A stretch of DNA of 64,000 nt from a candidate division CSSED10-310 bacterium (lineage in GTDB: Bacteria; CSSED10-310). Position numbers and translations under genes: made by a program. Of the stretch, positions 18,588 to 27,177 are shown piece after piece (the stretch's first letter is position 1; each line of letters starts with the position of its first letter). The notes below the pieces were generated by a model, which ran no database searches, was not told where the DNA came from, and worked only from the letters and a program-made list of their open reading frames with translations. The DNA lies in contig JAFGEQ010000023.1 of assembly GCA_016931515.1 (NCBI GenBank), positions 59,066 to 123,065 on the forward strand, written 5' to 3'.

Positions 18588-19151
18588 TTATGCCTCCAGA
18601 ATGTCTTTCAGCAGAATCCGGCCGCGCCGGATTCGGGATGTGACCGTGTTGATGCTGATATGCAGTGTTTCTGCAATCTCAAGTGCTTTCATGCCGGCAA
18701 AATAGTGCATTTCTATGGTTTCTCTGTAGATATCCGGTAACTGACTGACCGCATCCCGCAGATTTTCGCGAATATGCATCTGTTCATAATCCATCTGGAC
18801 CGGTTCCAGTGCTTTCGCGTGGCCGTCAGGAAATTCCAGGCTTTCCGGATACCCCATTTTTATACGCTTTTTCCAGTATTTACGGCACAGATTATCGGCT
18901 ATGGTGTACAGATATTTGGGGAATGACCGGTCATCCGACAGCAGGTGAAGATATTTGAATGCCGCGTGATAGGATTGCTGAACGATATCGTTGAGATCAT
19001 CGAAACTGACACCCCGTTTGCGCCCGACCATCATGGGAACATGTTGAGTCAATTGAAGCAGTTTAGTGCATTGCCCGGAATCCCATTCGCCGGTTTGCAC
19101 ATACCGAAACTTGATCTCCCCGATTAATTCTCCGATTTCATCATAATCCAT
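18588..19151 (-). CDS. ECF-type sigma-70 family RNA polymerase sigma factor
   Basis: About 187 residues from the ATG at 19151, the normal size for an ECF sigma factor. A longer frame reaches 19277 but has no ribosome binding site there. Region 2 is seen around FDDLNDIVQQSYHAAFKYL and the SFPKYLYTIADNLCRKYWKK segment. Region 4 has LPDIYRETIEMHYFAGMKA then the helix-turn-helix ALEIAETLHISINTVTSRIRRGR. It is followed directly by the ZAS-TPR gene. A divergent plus-strand lipoprotein gene begins ~200 bp away and could be a target. The regulon is unknown. Confidence 0.85.
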   Translation of the reverse strand: MDYDEIGELIGEIKFRYVQTGEWDSGQCTKLLQLTQHVPMMVGRKRGVSFDDLNDIVQQSYHAAFKYLHLLSDDRSFPKYLYTIADNLCRKYWKKRIKMGYPESLEFPDGHAKALEPVQMDYEQMHIRENLRDAVSQLPDIYRETIEMHYFAGMKALEIAETLHISINTVTSRIRRGRILLKDILEA

Positions 19152-19358
19152 CTGTTCACCATTCACTCCATCACTTATTAAAGGAGTTCCTTGAAATTCA
19201 GCTTCGTGCGACAAAAAAATTTTTCGGCTCGAATCAGATACTGGTTTTCCGGAATAGCCGGGAGAATTCCGTATCATGCTTTGCGAGGAAATTCAAAAGA
19301 TCTCCGGCTTGACTCTTTCGGCTCAAACGGATAACGTCGGCAATGGATGGAGACAATG

Positions 19359-20096
19359 ATGAGAGCGATGTGTACGGTGATCCGTTCAGCTATTTTAATA
19401 GTGTGTTGTTCATTGCTGGGTGGTTGTGTTTCAACGGAGCTTGTTAAAAGCATGTTGAAGGATATCGACCGCTTGAAAGAGGACAATGCGACCTTGCAGC
19501 AGCAGGTCAAGGATCTCGACAGGGAACTCAGTGTGCTGAAGGAGACGGCGGAGGATAGATCGCAGAATCTTGGGGGATCCGCCGGGGATGCATCTGGTAA
19601 GCTGGAATCTGGAGGAGTTGGTAATACTGCCGAGCCGGCTCAGATGTCATCAGGAATGACAAGTATGCAGAATGAAAACCGGCCCGTCCGATTAACCGGG
19701 GAGGACGTGTATGCTCAGGCACAGGCGCTCTACACGGACGGCAAATTCAGGGAAGCGTACCAGTTGTATAACCAGGCATCGGTTTTGAATCCGGACAGTG
19801 AGTTTCAGGCTCGTTGTTACTACTGGATGGGGGAGTGTATGTTTGCGCAGGGTGCCTATCAGCAGGCACTGGATCACTTCGGGACAGTCTTCGGACAATA
19901 TGGTACGACATCCAAGGCAGCGGATGCTTTGTTGAAAATTGGGTTTACATATGGTGAATTGAGCAATTATAATGGAGCGAGACAGGCACTGAACGAATTT
20001 ATCAAACGTTTTCCAGATCATCGTGCGGTGCCCCTTGCTAAAGAAAGGCTTGACCGTCTGGCAGAATTGGAGACGGGTAAGGCTGTATCGAATTAA
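19359..20096 (+). CDS. CpoB/YbgF-like lipoprotein with coiled coil and TPR
   Basis: About 245 residues. A lipoprotein signal with lipobox LLGGC lies near residue 22, so the mature protein starts at that cysteine. A short coiled coil (~35-65, LKEDNATLQQQVKDLDREL) and a polar linker follow, then TPR repeats (~115-235: YAQAQALYTDGKFREAYQLY, AADALLKIGFTYGEL). This coiled-coil plus TPR layout is that of YbgF/CpoB, which links the Tol-Pal system to cell-wall synthesis. No tol or pal genes are adjacent, so the name is by resemblance. A GGAG six bases upstream supports the ATG at 19359; in-frame ATGs also occur at 19347 and 19356. Confidence 0.65.
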   Translation: MRAMCTVIRSAILIVCCSLLGGCVSTELVKSMLKDIDRLKEDNATLQQQVKDLDRELSVLKETAEDRSQNLGGSAGDASGKLESGGVGNTAEPAQMSSGMTSMQNENRPVRLTGEDVYAQAQALYTDGKFREAYQLYNQASVLNPDSEFQARCYYWMGECMFAQGAYQQALDHFGTVFGQYGTTSKAADALLKIGFTYGELSNYNGARQALNEFIKRFPDHRAVPLAKERLDRLAELETGKAVSN

Positions 20097-20117
20097 TAAG
20101 GGAAGAGGAGAACCGGT

Positions 20118-21275
20118 ATGAGATCCTTGAAACAGTTTTTGGTTTTAGCAACAACAATAGCCATTATCGGGGTTATTGGACTGAACACGGGAAGCGCTGA
20201 AGACAAGACCTGGACATATGGTGGCGTCGAGTATCGGCTCCCGAAACCAGCTCAGGATCTGCAGTTGCCTGGAGATATCCCTGAGTCTCACACTGTCGTC
20301 AGCGGCGACTGCCTCTGGTCGATTGCCCGGACGTACCTGAATGACCCTTATCTGTGGCCTCTGGTCTGGGAAGAGAATCTGGACACAATCAAGAACCCGC
20401 ACAGGATTTATCCGGGTGATATTGTTCGCTTACCGGGTGGTGGAACAATGATAGCCGCTGAGCCCGGCGGCACAACAGCCATGCCGGCGCGGACATTCAC
20501 CGAAATGAAGGATGCTGAAGTAACCGACATGGAGGAACCTGGTGAAACGAAGGCGATGGAACAAACTCGCAAGCCGTTCCAGGTTACCAGTGAAGCCAGT
20601 GTGATTGCCGCGGGTATGATTTCCCGGGAGCGGATCACCGGTGTTCCGATCATTGCTGCTGAAACAACAGCTTTCGATCTGGCATTCGATGATGTTATTT
20701 TTGTCGAGGGAGGTCCTGCTCAGGGACTTCAGCAAGGCGGTTCCTATTTTATTATGAGAGAACTCCATCTGGTCGAGCATCCGGTCTCCGGACGAAATCT
20801 CGGGCGGATGTATCATGTCATGGCTGAAGCCGAGATCCTTTGTGTCAATGAAAATGTGACCAGCGCCCGAATTTCAAAGAGTTATGGGGCTGTGTTGCGC
20901 GGCGATTTCCTGGTTCCCCGTGAAGAAATTCCCATTCCGTTAACACTCGGGTCCCCGCCGTTCGATCAGTGCAACCCCTCCAGTAAAAAAATGCCGGGAA
21001 CGATCATCGATGCGTTTATTGGTGGTCCGGCATTTTCAGATGCGGTGATCCTGGCGAAAGGCGACATCGCTTATATCGACCTGGGTAGCCAGGACGGTGT
21101 CGCCCCGGGAGATTATTTTACAATTTTCACTCGGGAAGCCAACGATCCGCGTCTCCCCCGCTTCGTTTCCGGCGAAATCATGGTTGTCAAAGTGTACGAA
21201 ACGACCTCGGTTGTTGTTCTCACTCAGAGCAAGACCGCAGTTTTCCTCGGTGACATGATCGAATTGAAGCAATAA
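20118..21275 (+). CDS. Secreted LysM-domain protein
   Basis: A 385-residue exported protein with a signal peptide (hydrophobic 8-24, cleavage near GSA-ED). One LysM domain lies at ~56-103: SHTVVSGDCLWSIARTYLND then NPHRIYPGDIVRLPGG, the peptidoglycan-binding fold. The remaining ~270 residues resemble the unassigned C-terminal region seen in many LysM proteins (GSYFIMRELHLVEHPVSGRN; DIAYIDLGSQDGVAPGDYFTIF), probably beta-rich. It sits 21 bp after the CpoB-like gene with an AGAGGAG site, so the two form one transcript ending at the terminator at 21296. It probably acts at the cell wall. Confidence 0.75.
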   Translation: MRSLKQFLVLATTIAIIGVIGLNTGSAEDKTWTYGGVEYRLPKPAQDLQLPGDIPESHTVVSGDCLWSIARTYLNDPYLWPLVWEENLDTIKNPHRIYPGDIVRLPGGGTMIAAEPGGTTAMPARTFTEMKDAEVTDMEEPGETKAMEQTRKPFQVTSEASVIAAGMISRERITGVPIIAAETTAFDLAFDDVIFVEGGPAQGLQQGGSYFIMRELHLVEHPVSGRNLGRMYHVMAEAEILCVNENVTSARISKSYGAVLRGDFLVPREEIPIPLTLGSPPFDQCNPSSKKMPGTIIDAFIGGPAFSDAVILAKGDIAYIDLGSQDGVAPGDYFTIFTREANDPRLPRFVSGEIMVVKVYETTSVVVLTQSKTAVFLGDMIELKQ

Positions 21276-21295
21276 TAACGGGTTTTTGATTATTC

Positions 21296-21329
21296 GGGCG
21301 GGACCGATTCGGTTCCGCCCTTTTTTTTT
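21296..21329 (+). terminator. Strong rho-independent terminator
   Basis: GGGCGGGACC and GGTTCCGCCC form a 10-bp stem (one G-T pair) with a 5-base loop, followed directly by nine T. It closes the CpoB-like/LysM transcript and separates it from dprA. Confidence 0.9.
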
Positions 21330-21358
21330 ATGTCCGGTTTTGTGTATAACCGTGGGTT

Positions 21359-22474
21359 ATGAAAGTGGAAGCTCTCAGAGACTGGTTGGCATTATCGTTA
21401 TGGGATGAATTGGGTCCATCTAATTTGTCCAGGATTCGCCTGTCCATTCCGGAACCCTGGCGCATTCTTGATGATACGGCGCTGATGGACGTGATTTTCA
21501 ATGGTCGCACGCGTCCAATCGATCCGCCCCGGGATGATTTGCGACGGAAAGCGGATTGGTTAATCAGCTTATCCGACAAAGGGTTGTTTCGCATCCTGAC
21601 GATCTTCGACCCGGTTTTCCCTCGTCTTCTTAAAGAAATCAGCGTTCCTCCAGCCGTGCTATACACCATCGGCAATCAGGATCTGATGAAGCAGCATTGT
21701 CTGGCCGTTGTCGGAACACGGCACCCGACACCGTATGGTCGAAAAGTTACCCGCTATTTCTCCGAAAACCTGGCTGCCAACGGTATGGTTATCGTCAGCG
21801 GCATGGCTATCGGCATCGATGCCATTGCTCATACCTCGGCTCTCGATGGCAACGGAAAAACCATCGCCGTGCTCGGTTGCGGAGTGGATAATCCGTATCC
21901 AAAATCCAATGCCGCCTTGCGCAAGCGTATCGAACAATCCGGATGTATCGTATCGGAATTTCCCTGGGGGACCCCACCCAATCCGGGACAGTTTCCACGA
22001 AGGAACCGTATCATCGCTGGTTTATCCCGTGGTGTTTTGATCGTGGAATCATCGGAGAAGAGTGGCGCTCTGATAACTGTCCGTTATGCGATTGAGGAAA
22101 ACCGGGATGTATTCGCCGTTCCCGGTCCCATCGATTCGCCGGGTACTCGCGGTCCGGTTCGTGTGCTCCAGCGAAGCGGATACCCGGTACTTGAGCCTGA
22201 TGATATCCTCGCGCATTATTCCGGTCAGGTGAAAATACCTTTTCCCCAACCTGTTTTTTCCGAGGATGACTTCGATATCGAGCCTGAAATGCGTCCAATC
22301 TGGGATTTACTTGACGCGACGCCTGTTTCCATAGACGATCTCATCGGCGCCCTGCGCTGGGAGGCAGCGGACATCCAGACTGCGCTCCTGAAGATGGAAC
22401 TGCTGGGATTGATACATCAACTTCCGGGGCAACGCTTCGTCCGGGCAACCGCTCCATCAAACCAATCGGAATAG
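21359..22474 (+). CDS. dprA: DNA-processing protein DprA
   Basis: A 371-residue protein. The Rossmann-like core shows AVVGTRHPTPYGRKV, VSGMAIGIDAIAHTSAL, FPRRNRIIAGLSRGVLIVES and SGALITVRYAIEENRDVFAVPG, all diagnostic of DprA/Smf. An N-terminal SAM/HhH-like segment and a C-terminal winged-helix-like domain (~300-365) flank it. DprA binds incoming single-stranded DNA and loads RecA during transformation. It leads the dprA-topA-xer-hslU cluster, a common order in many phyla, with 15 bp to topA. Confidence 0.93.
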   Translation: MKVEALRDWLALSLWDELGPSNLSRIRLSIPEPWRILDDTALMDVIFNGRTRPIDPPRDDLRRKADWLISLSDKGLFRILTIFDPVFPRLLKEISVPPAVLYTIGNQDLMKQHCLAVVGTRHPTPYGRKVTRYFSENLAANGMVIVSGMAIGIDAIAHTSALDGNGKTIAVLGCGVDNPYPKSNAALRKRIEQSGCIVSEFPWGTPPNPGQFPRRNRIIAGLSRGVLIVESSEKSGALITVRYAIEENRDVFAVPGPIDSPGTRGPVRVLQRSGYPVLEPDDILAHYSGQVKIPFPQPVFSEDDFDIEPEMRPIWDLLDATPVSIDDLIGALRWEAADIQTALLKMELLGLIHQLPGQRFVRATAPSNQSE

Positions 22475-22489
22475 ACGAAAAAATATATC

Positions 22490-24856
22490 ATGACAAAAAA
22501 ACTGATCATCGTTGAGTCACCTGCCAAAGCCCGGACAATAAAAAGCATTCTGGGACCCGATTTTATTGTTGAATCATCCGTTGGACATATCAGGGACCTC
22601 CCTCGATCCCGTTTCGGAATCCGGATCGAGGACAATTTCGAACCGGAATACGTAACGATTTCGGGAAAACAGAAAATAGTCAACCGGCTGATCAAAGCGG
22701 GGAAATCCGCCGAAGAAATTTATCTCGCAGCCGATCCCGATCGTGAAGGGGAAGCCATTTGCTGGCATTTAAAGCATTATCTTGAAAACGAGACATCTGC
22801 GACCATCCGTCGCATTCTGTATTATGAAATTACCCGGCAGGCGGTTCTGAACAGCCTGAAAGAACCCTCCGATATCAATGGCGACAAAGTGAACGCCCAG
22901 CAGGCCCGTCGGGTCCTCGATCGGATCGTGGGATACCAGCTCAGCCCGTTTTTATGGAAAAAGGTCAAAAGAGGCTTGTCAGCCGGTCGTGTTCAATCGG
23001 TTGCACTTAAATTGATCGTAGACAGGGAACGTGAAATTGAGGCGTTCAGACCGGAGGAATACTGGTCGATCACGGTGGACTTGTCCGGGAAGAACCCGCC
23101 TCCTTTCAAAGCGGCGTATCATGGGACAAACCAGAAAAAGAGGCGCATTCCCGATCGTGAAACCAGTGAGTCAGTGGTCCGGGATATCGGCGCTAATCCT
23201 TTTTCGGTTCATTCCGTGGAACGAAAACTTGTGTATCGGCAGCCCCCGGCACCGTTTATAACCAGCACACTCCAGCAGGAGGCTGCTCGTCGTCATCGTT
23301 TCCCGGCCCAAAAAACCATGCGGCTGGCACAGGCTCTTTACGAGGGCAAGGATATCGGAAGTTCTGATGTGCATGGTTTAATTACGTATATGCGAACCGA
23401 TTCACCCCGTATCAGCAAAGACGCCCAGGCGCAGGCCAGGATGTTTATCGATGAACGGTACGGCACGGATTACATCCCGCCCAAACCTCCGGTGTACAAA
23501 GCACGAAAAAGCGCTCAGGAAGCGCATGAAGCCATTCGGCCTACCGATGTCAGCCTGACTCCCGATCAGGCCAAACGTTCTCTGACAACCGATGAACTCA
23601 AACTTTATACACTGGTATGGGAACGGTTCGTCGCCAGTCAGATGGCTCCGGCCGCTGTCAACATGACAACTATCCGTATCGCCTCCGGCACCAACGGACA
23701 GCACGAATTCCGAGCGACGGGCCTGGAGATTTCTTTCGAGGGATTTTACCGGATAACCGGGCTTCCGCGAGATATCAAGCCCACCACCAAGCAGGACGAC
23801 GATGAACCGGATCAGGATGATATGGAGCGTAACCAGCGGCTCCCTTCCCTCTTGGAAGGCGAACTGTTGAATTGCCTGGCAATCGATCCGGTTCAAAACT
23901 TCACGAAACCTCCCGCCAGATACTCCGAAGCAACCCTGGTTAAAGAACTCGAATCGCGGGGTATCGGGCGACCCAGCACGTATGCTGCGATCATGGCGAC
24001 AATCCGTTCGAACGATTATGCCATGATACGGGAGCGTCGTTTCCATCCGACTGAACTGGGTATGGTTGTAGTCGATCTGCTGGTGAAAAGTTTCCCTGAT
24101 GTTATCAGTGTCAAATTTACAGCGGAGATGGAAAACCGGCTGGACGATATCGAGCAGGGTAATGTCGGATGGCAGGACACGATCGCCGCTTTCTACGCGC
24201 CCTTTAAAAAACGGTTGAAGGAAATGGAAACAACCACGGAGGCATTGAGGAGGGTGCGCGAGCCGGCTGAAGGAATGGTATGCCCGGAATGCGGCAACGG
24301 AATGCATATCCGGTGGGGAAAACGAGGACGATTCCTCTCCTGTGAAAAATACCCCGAGTGCAAAGGAATTCTCCCCTACGAAGCCCTGACAGGCACGTCC
24401 CGGCGACCCGGCTCAAAATCAGTGCCGCTCCCGGCCACCTGCCCGGAATGCAGCGCACTGCTTGCGTTAAAAAAAGGTAAATTCGGCATTTTTGTTTCCT
24501 GTTCCCGCTATCCGGCATGCAAGGCAAAAGGCCCCAAACCGGAGGGGTTGCCATGCGCCATGGAAGGCTGTGCCGGGAAATTGATTCAGCGAAAACGAAA
24601 GGGCCGGCGCGCCTTTTACGGTTGTTCCGCCTATCCTGAGTGCACGTTTGTATTCACGGACGTACCCGTCCCGGTCGCCTGTTCCCATTGTGGCAACCCC
24701 TACCATGGTGCATCGGAAAAAAACGGTGAATTCATTGTGCAATGTCCCCGGTGTAAAAGTATACTGGATATCGGACATGATCCCGCCACACCGGTGGAAC
24801 AGGAGGCGACACCCGGACATGGAGACCGACATACGCCAGTTTCTGACGTACCTTGA
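22490..24856 (+). CDS. topA: DNA topoisomerase I
   Basis: A 788-residue type IA topoisomerase. The Toprim domain starts LIIVESPAKARTI and holds AADPDREGEAI. The gate and active-site region has GLITYMRTDSPRIS, whose Tyr forms the covalent DNA link. Four C-terminal cysteine-rich modules follow ~600: CPECGNGMHI, CPECSALLAL, CAMEGCAGKL and CSHCGNPYHG, each with a second cysteine pair such as CEKYPEC, so Zn-ribbon topo fingers. It relaxes negative supercoils. Its end overlaps the xer start by 38 bp, implying co-translation. Confidence 0.96.
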   Translation: MTKKLIIVESPAKARTIKSILGPDFIVESSVGHIRDLPRSRFGIRIEDNFEPEYVTISGKQKIVNRLIKAGKSAEEIYLAADPDREGEAICWHLKHYLENETSATIRRILYYEITRQAVLNSLKEPSDINGDKVNAQQARRVLDRIVGYQLSPFLWKKVKRGLSAGRVQSVALKLIVDREREIEAFRPEEYWSITVDLSGKNPPPFKAAYHGTNQKKRRIPDRETSESVVRDIGANPFSVHSVERKLVYRQPPAPFITSTLQQEAARRHRFPAQKTMRLAQALYEGKDIGSSDVHGLITYMRTDSPRISKDAQAQARMFIDERYGTDYIPPKPPVYKARKSAQEAHEAIRPTDVSLTPDQAKRSLTTDELKLYTLVWERFVASQMAPAAVNMTTIRIASGTNGQHEFRATGLEISFEGFYRITGLPRDIKPTTKQDDDEPDQDDMERNQRLPSLLEGELLNCLAIDPVQNFTKPPARYSEATLVKELESRGIGRPSTYAAIMATIRSNDYAMIRERRFHPTELGMVVVDLLVKSFPDVISVKFTAEMENRLDDIEQGNVGWQDTIAAFYAPFKKRLKEMETTTEALRRVREPAEGMVCPECGNGMHIRWGKRGRFLSCEKYPECKGILPYEALTGTSRRPGSKSVPLPATCPECSALLALKKGKFGIFVSCSRYPACKAKGPKPEGLPCAMEGCAGKLIQRKRKGRRAFYGCSAYPECTFVFTDVPVPVACSHCGNPYHGASEKNGEFIVQCPRCKSILDIGHDPATPVEQEATPGHGDRHTPVSDVP

Positions 24857-25745
24857 GATTGAGCGCAATGCATCGTTGCACACTTTACGTGCATATGGTC
24901 ACGATCTGCATGAACTCTCGGATTTTCTCCGGCGAACCAACCAGGGTTGCGCCGGTGGTGACCATCCGGATGTCACGGCAGTTGATCGATTCGCCATTCA
25001 ATCCTACCTGAGCTTCCTTCATACGCATCGACAGGCCCGGACAACCATTGAGCGGAAAATCGCTTCAATCCGCTCCTTTTTCCGCTTTCTGAAAGCCCGG
25101 AAACGGATCGACTCCAACCCGTCGATATCGATTCCGTTACCTAAAAAACAACGCAAACTCCCCGGTTATCTGACGACCGGCGAGGCGGAGACACTGCTTG
25201 ACATGCCGGCAGCCGGATCCTTGTCGATGAAGCTGCTGAGGGATTTTGCCATGGCGGAACTGATGTACGGCACCGGTATGCGCGTCAGCGAACTCGTGGG
25301 ATTGAACCTGGACGCAATCGATCCGATAGAAGGTGAAGTCAGGATAATGGGCAAAGGCGGCAAGGAACGTATCGTCCCGATGACCCGGACGGCATCGGAT
25401 CGAATTGAGGCGTATCTGCAGGCGCGACGGATGGAGAGAAATGATAACGCACGTGCAGGCCGACCCGGCCCTCTGTTTATCAATTTGCGTGGGACCCGGA
25501 TCTCGGTCCGAAGCGTTCATAGATTGATGAAATGTCTCGGAATTAATGCAGGACTCAGCAAACGAGTCCATCCCCACGAACTCCGCCATAGCTTCGCCAC
25601 CCATCTGCTGGACTCCGGCGCAGATCTTCGGTCCATCCAGGAACTGCTCGGACATGCCAATTTGACAACAACTCAGAAGTACACTCATATCAGCCTGGAA
25701 AGACTATTGAGGATTTATAATGATAAACACCCAAGAGCCAAATGA
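24819..25745 (+). CDS. xerC: Tyrosine recombinase XerC/XerD
   Basis: About 308 residues from the ATG at 24819, which is preceded by AGGAGG; the frame is open farther upstream but inside topA. The N-terminal SAM-like core-binding domain (1-110) is followed by the catalytic domain with R in GTGMRVSELVGLNL, K in GKGGKERIVPM, HPHELRHSFATHLL, LLGHANLTTTQ and nucleophile Y in YTHIS. With a partner it resolves chromosome dimers at dif. The position between topA and hslU is that of xerC in many genomes; XerD cannot be excluded by sequence alone. Confidence 0.9.
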   Translation: METDIRQFLTYLEIERNASLHTLRAYGHDLHELSDFLRRTNQGCAGGDHPDVTAVDRFAIQSYLSFLHTHRQARTTIERKIASIRSFFRFLKARKRIDSNPSISIPLPKKQRKLPGYLTTGEAETLLDMPAAGSLSMKLLRDFAMAELMYGTGMRVSELVGLNLDAIDPIEGEVRIMGKGGKERIVPMTRTASDRIEAYLQARRMERNDNARAGRPGPLFINLRGTRISVRSVHRLMKCLGINAGLSKRVHPHELRHSFATHLLDSGADLRSIQELLGHANLTTTQKYTHISLERLLRIYNDKHPRAK

Positions 25746-27177
25746 AATAAATACGGTTGAAATGCTCACACCGCCTGATATCGTGGATTACTTAGACCGG
25801 TTTATCATCGGACAGCAGCGGGCGAAACGTGCGGTCGCTATTGCGTTGCGGAACCGGTGGCGACGACGCCAGTTGACGCCGGAAATGGCGGAGGAAATCA
25901 TACCGAAAAACATATTGATCATCGGTCCGACCGGAGTTGGTAAAACGGAGATTGCGAGACGAATTGCACGGTTGACGCACTCCCCGTTTATCAAGGTGGA
26001 AGCCTCTAAATTCACCGAGGTGGGGTATGTCGGGCGCGATGTTGAATCAATAATCCGTGATCTCACCGAGTTGTCTGTCAATCTGGTTAAGTCGGAGCAC
26101 AAGAGCACGGTACATGACACTGCGAGGAGTTTGGCGGAAGAGAGGTTATTGGACCTGTTGCTTCCGCCGCCGGAGTCCAGCCGTCAACCGGTTCTCCAGG
26201 ATGACGATGAGGCGGACGCGTCTGGTTCCGAGCCTGTCGCCGCGGACGCACCTGACGTGGATGAGCGCAGCAGTTACCTGCGGACGAGGGAGAAGTTCCG
26301 GCAGCGTTTGCGGATGGGTAAACTGGATGACCGTCACGTGGAGATGGATGTGCAGGAACGGCACGGAGGATTGATCGAGGTGTTTTCCTCATCCGGAGTC
26401 GAGGAAATCGGCATGCAGATACGCGACATGGTCCCCGGATTGTTCAACCAGCAGAAGAAGCGGCGGAAGATGACGGTCGAGCAGGCGCTTCGAGTCATCA
26501 CTGATCAGGAGGAGTCGAAGCTGGTGGATATGGACAAGGTGATTTTCGACGCGATCCAGCGGGTGGAACAGAGTGGAATCGTTTTTCTTGATGAAATCGA
26601 CAAGATTGCAGGCCGCGAAAGCGGATCCGGGCCGGATGTATCTCGCGAAGGAGTACAACGTGACTTGTTGCCGATAGTTGAAGGGTCAACAGTCACGACG
26701 AAATATGGAGTGGTTAAGACCAATCACATCCTTTTCATCGCCGCTGGTGCGTTTTCCATATCAAAACCGTCGGAATTGATCCCGGAGCTTCAGGGACGAT
26801 TCCCGGTGAAAGTTGATGTTAACAGCCTGAACAAGGAGGAGATGAGACGCATTCTGATTGAACCGGAAAATTCCATGGTCAAACAGTACCAGCAGTTGCT
26901 GGGTACCGAAGGCATCGTTTTGAAATTCAGCGCTGATGCCCTGGAAGCGCTGGCCGATCTGGCGGAACAGGCCAACAACAGTTGTGAGGATATCGGAGCG
27001 AGACGCTTGCATACAATCATGGAACTCCTGCTGGAGGATGTTTCTTTTCATGCATCGCAAATGGGCAGACAGACCGTTGAGGTAACCGGTGACTATGTCC
27101 GTCAAAGGGTGTCGCTCCAGGCGATCGAAAAAGCGGAAAATGTGCGAAAAAAAGGGAAGGTTGGCTTTACCCGATGA
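25720..27177 (+). CDS. hslU: HslU-type AAA+ unfoldase, without an adjacent HslV
   Basis: A 485-residue AAA+ ATPase. Walker A GPTGVGKT (69-76), pore loop GYVG (102-105), Walker B IVFLDEIDKIA and sensor region KPSELIPELQGRFPV are all present, with a long variable I-domain (~130-260). HslU normally unfolds proteins for the HslV protease. Here two things are odd: it overlaps xer by 26 bp, so no hslV lies in the usual place, and its C-terminus (AENVRKKGKVGFTR) lacks the LSRFIL-like tail that inserts into HslV. The ATPase looks intact, so it may act alone or with another peptidase. Confidence 0.9.
   Translation: MINTQEPNEINTVEMLTPPDIVDYLDRFIIGQQRAKRAVAIALRNRWRRRQLTPEMAEEIIPKNILIIGPTGVGKTEIARRIARLTHSPFIKVEASKFTEVGYVGRDVESIIRDLTELSVNLVKSEHKSTVHDTARSLAEERLLDLLLPPPESSRQPVLQDDDEADASGSEPVAADAPDVDERSSYLRTREKFRQRLRMGKLDDRHVEMDVQERHGGLIEVFSSSGVEEIGMQIRDMVPGLFNQQKKRRKMTVEQALRVITDQEESKLVDMDKVIFDAIQRVEQSGIVFLDEIDKIAGRESGSGPDVSREGVQRDLLPIVEGSTVTTKYGVVKTNHILFIAAGAFSISKPSELIPELQGRFPVKVDVNSLNKEEMRRILIEPENSMVKQYQQLLGTEGIVLKFSADALEALADLAEQANNSCEDIGARRLHTIMELLLEDVSFHASQMGRQTVEVTGDYVRQRVSLQAIEKAENVRKKGKVGFTR

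Noticed and set aside
24648..24818. Extended N-terminus of the Xer recombinase
   Set aside because: The extra 57 residues lie inside topA in another frame and have no recombinase similarity. AGGAGG supports the ATG at 24819.
25700..25760. Possible hidden or frameshifted hslV between xer and hslU
   Set aside because: The two genes overlap by 26 bp, so there is no room for the ~175 codons of hslV.
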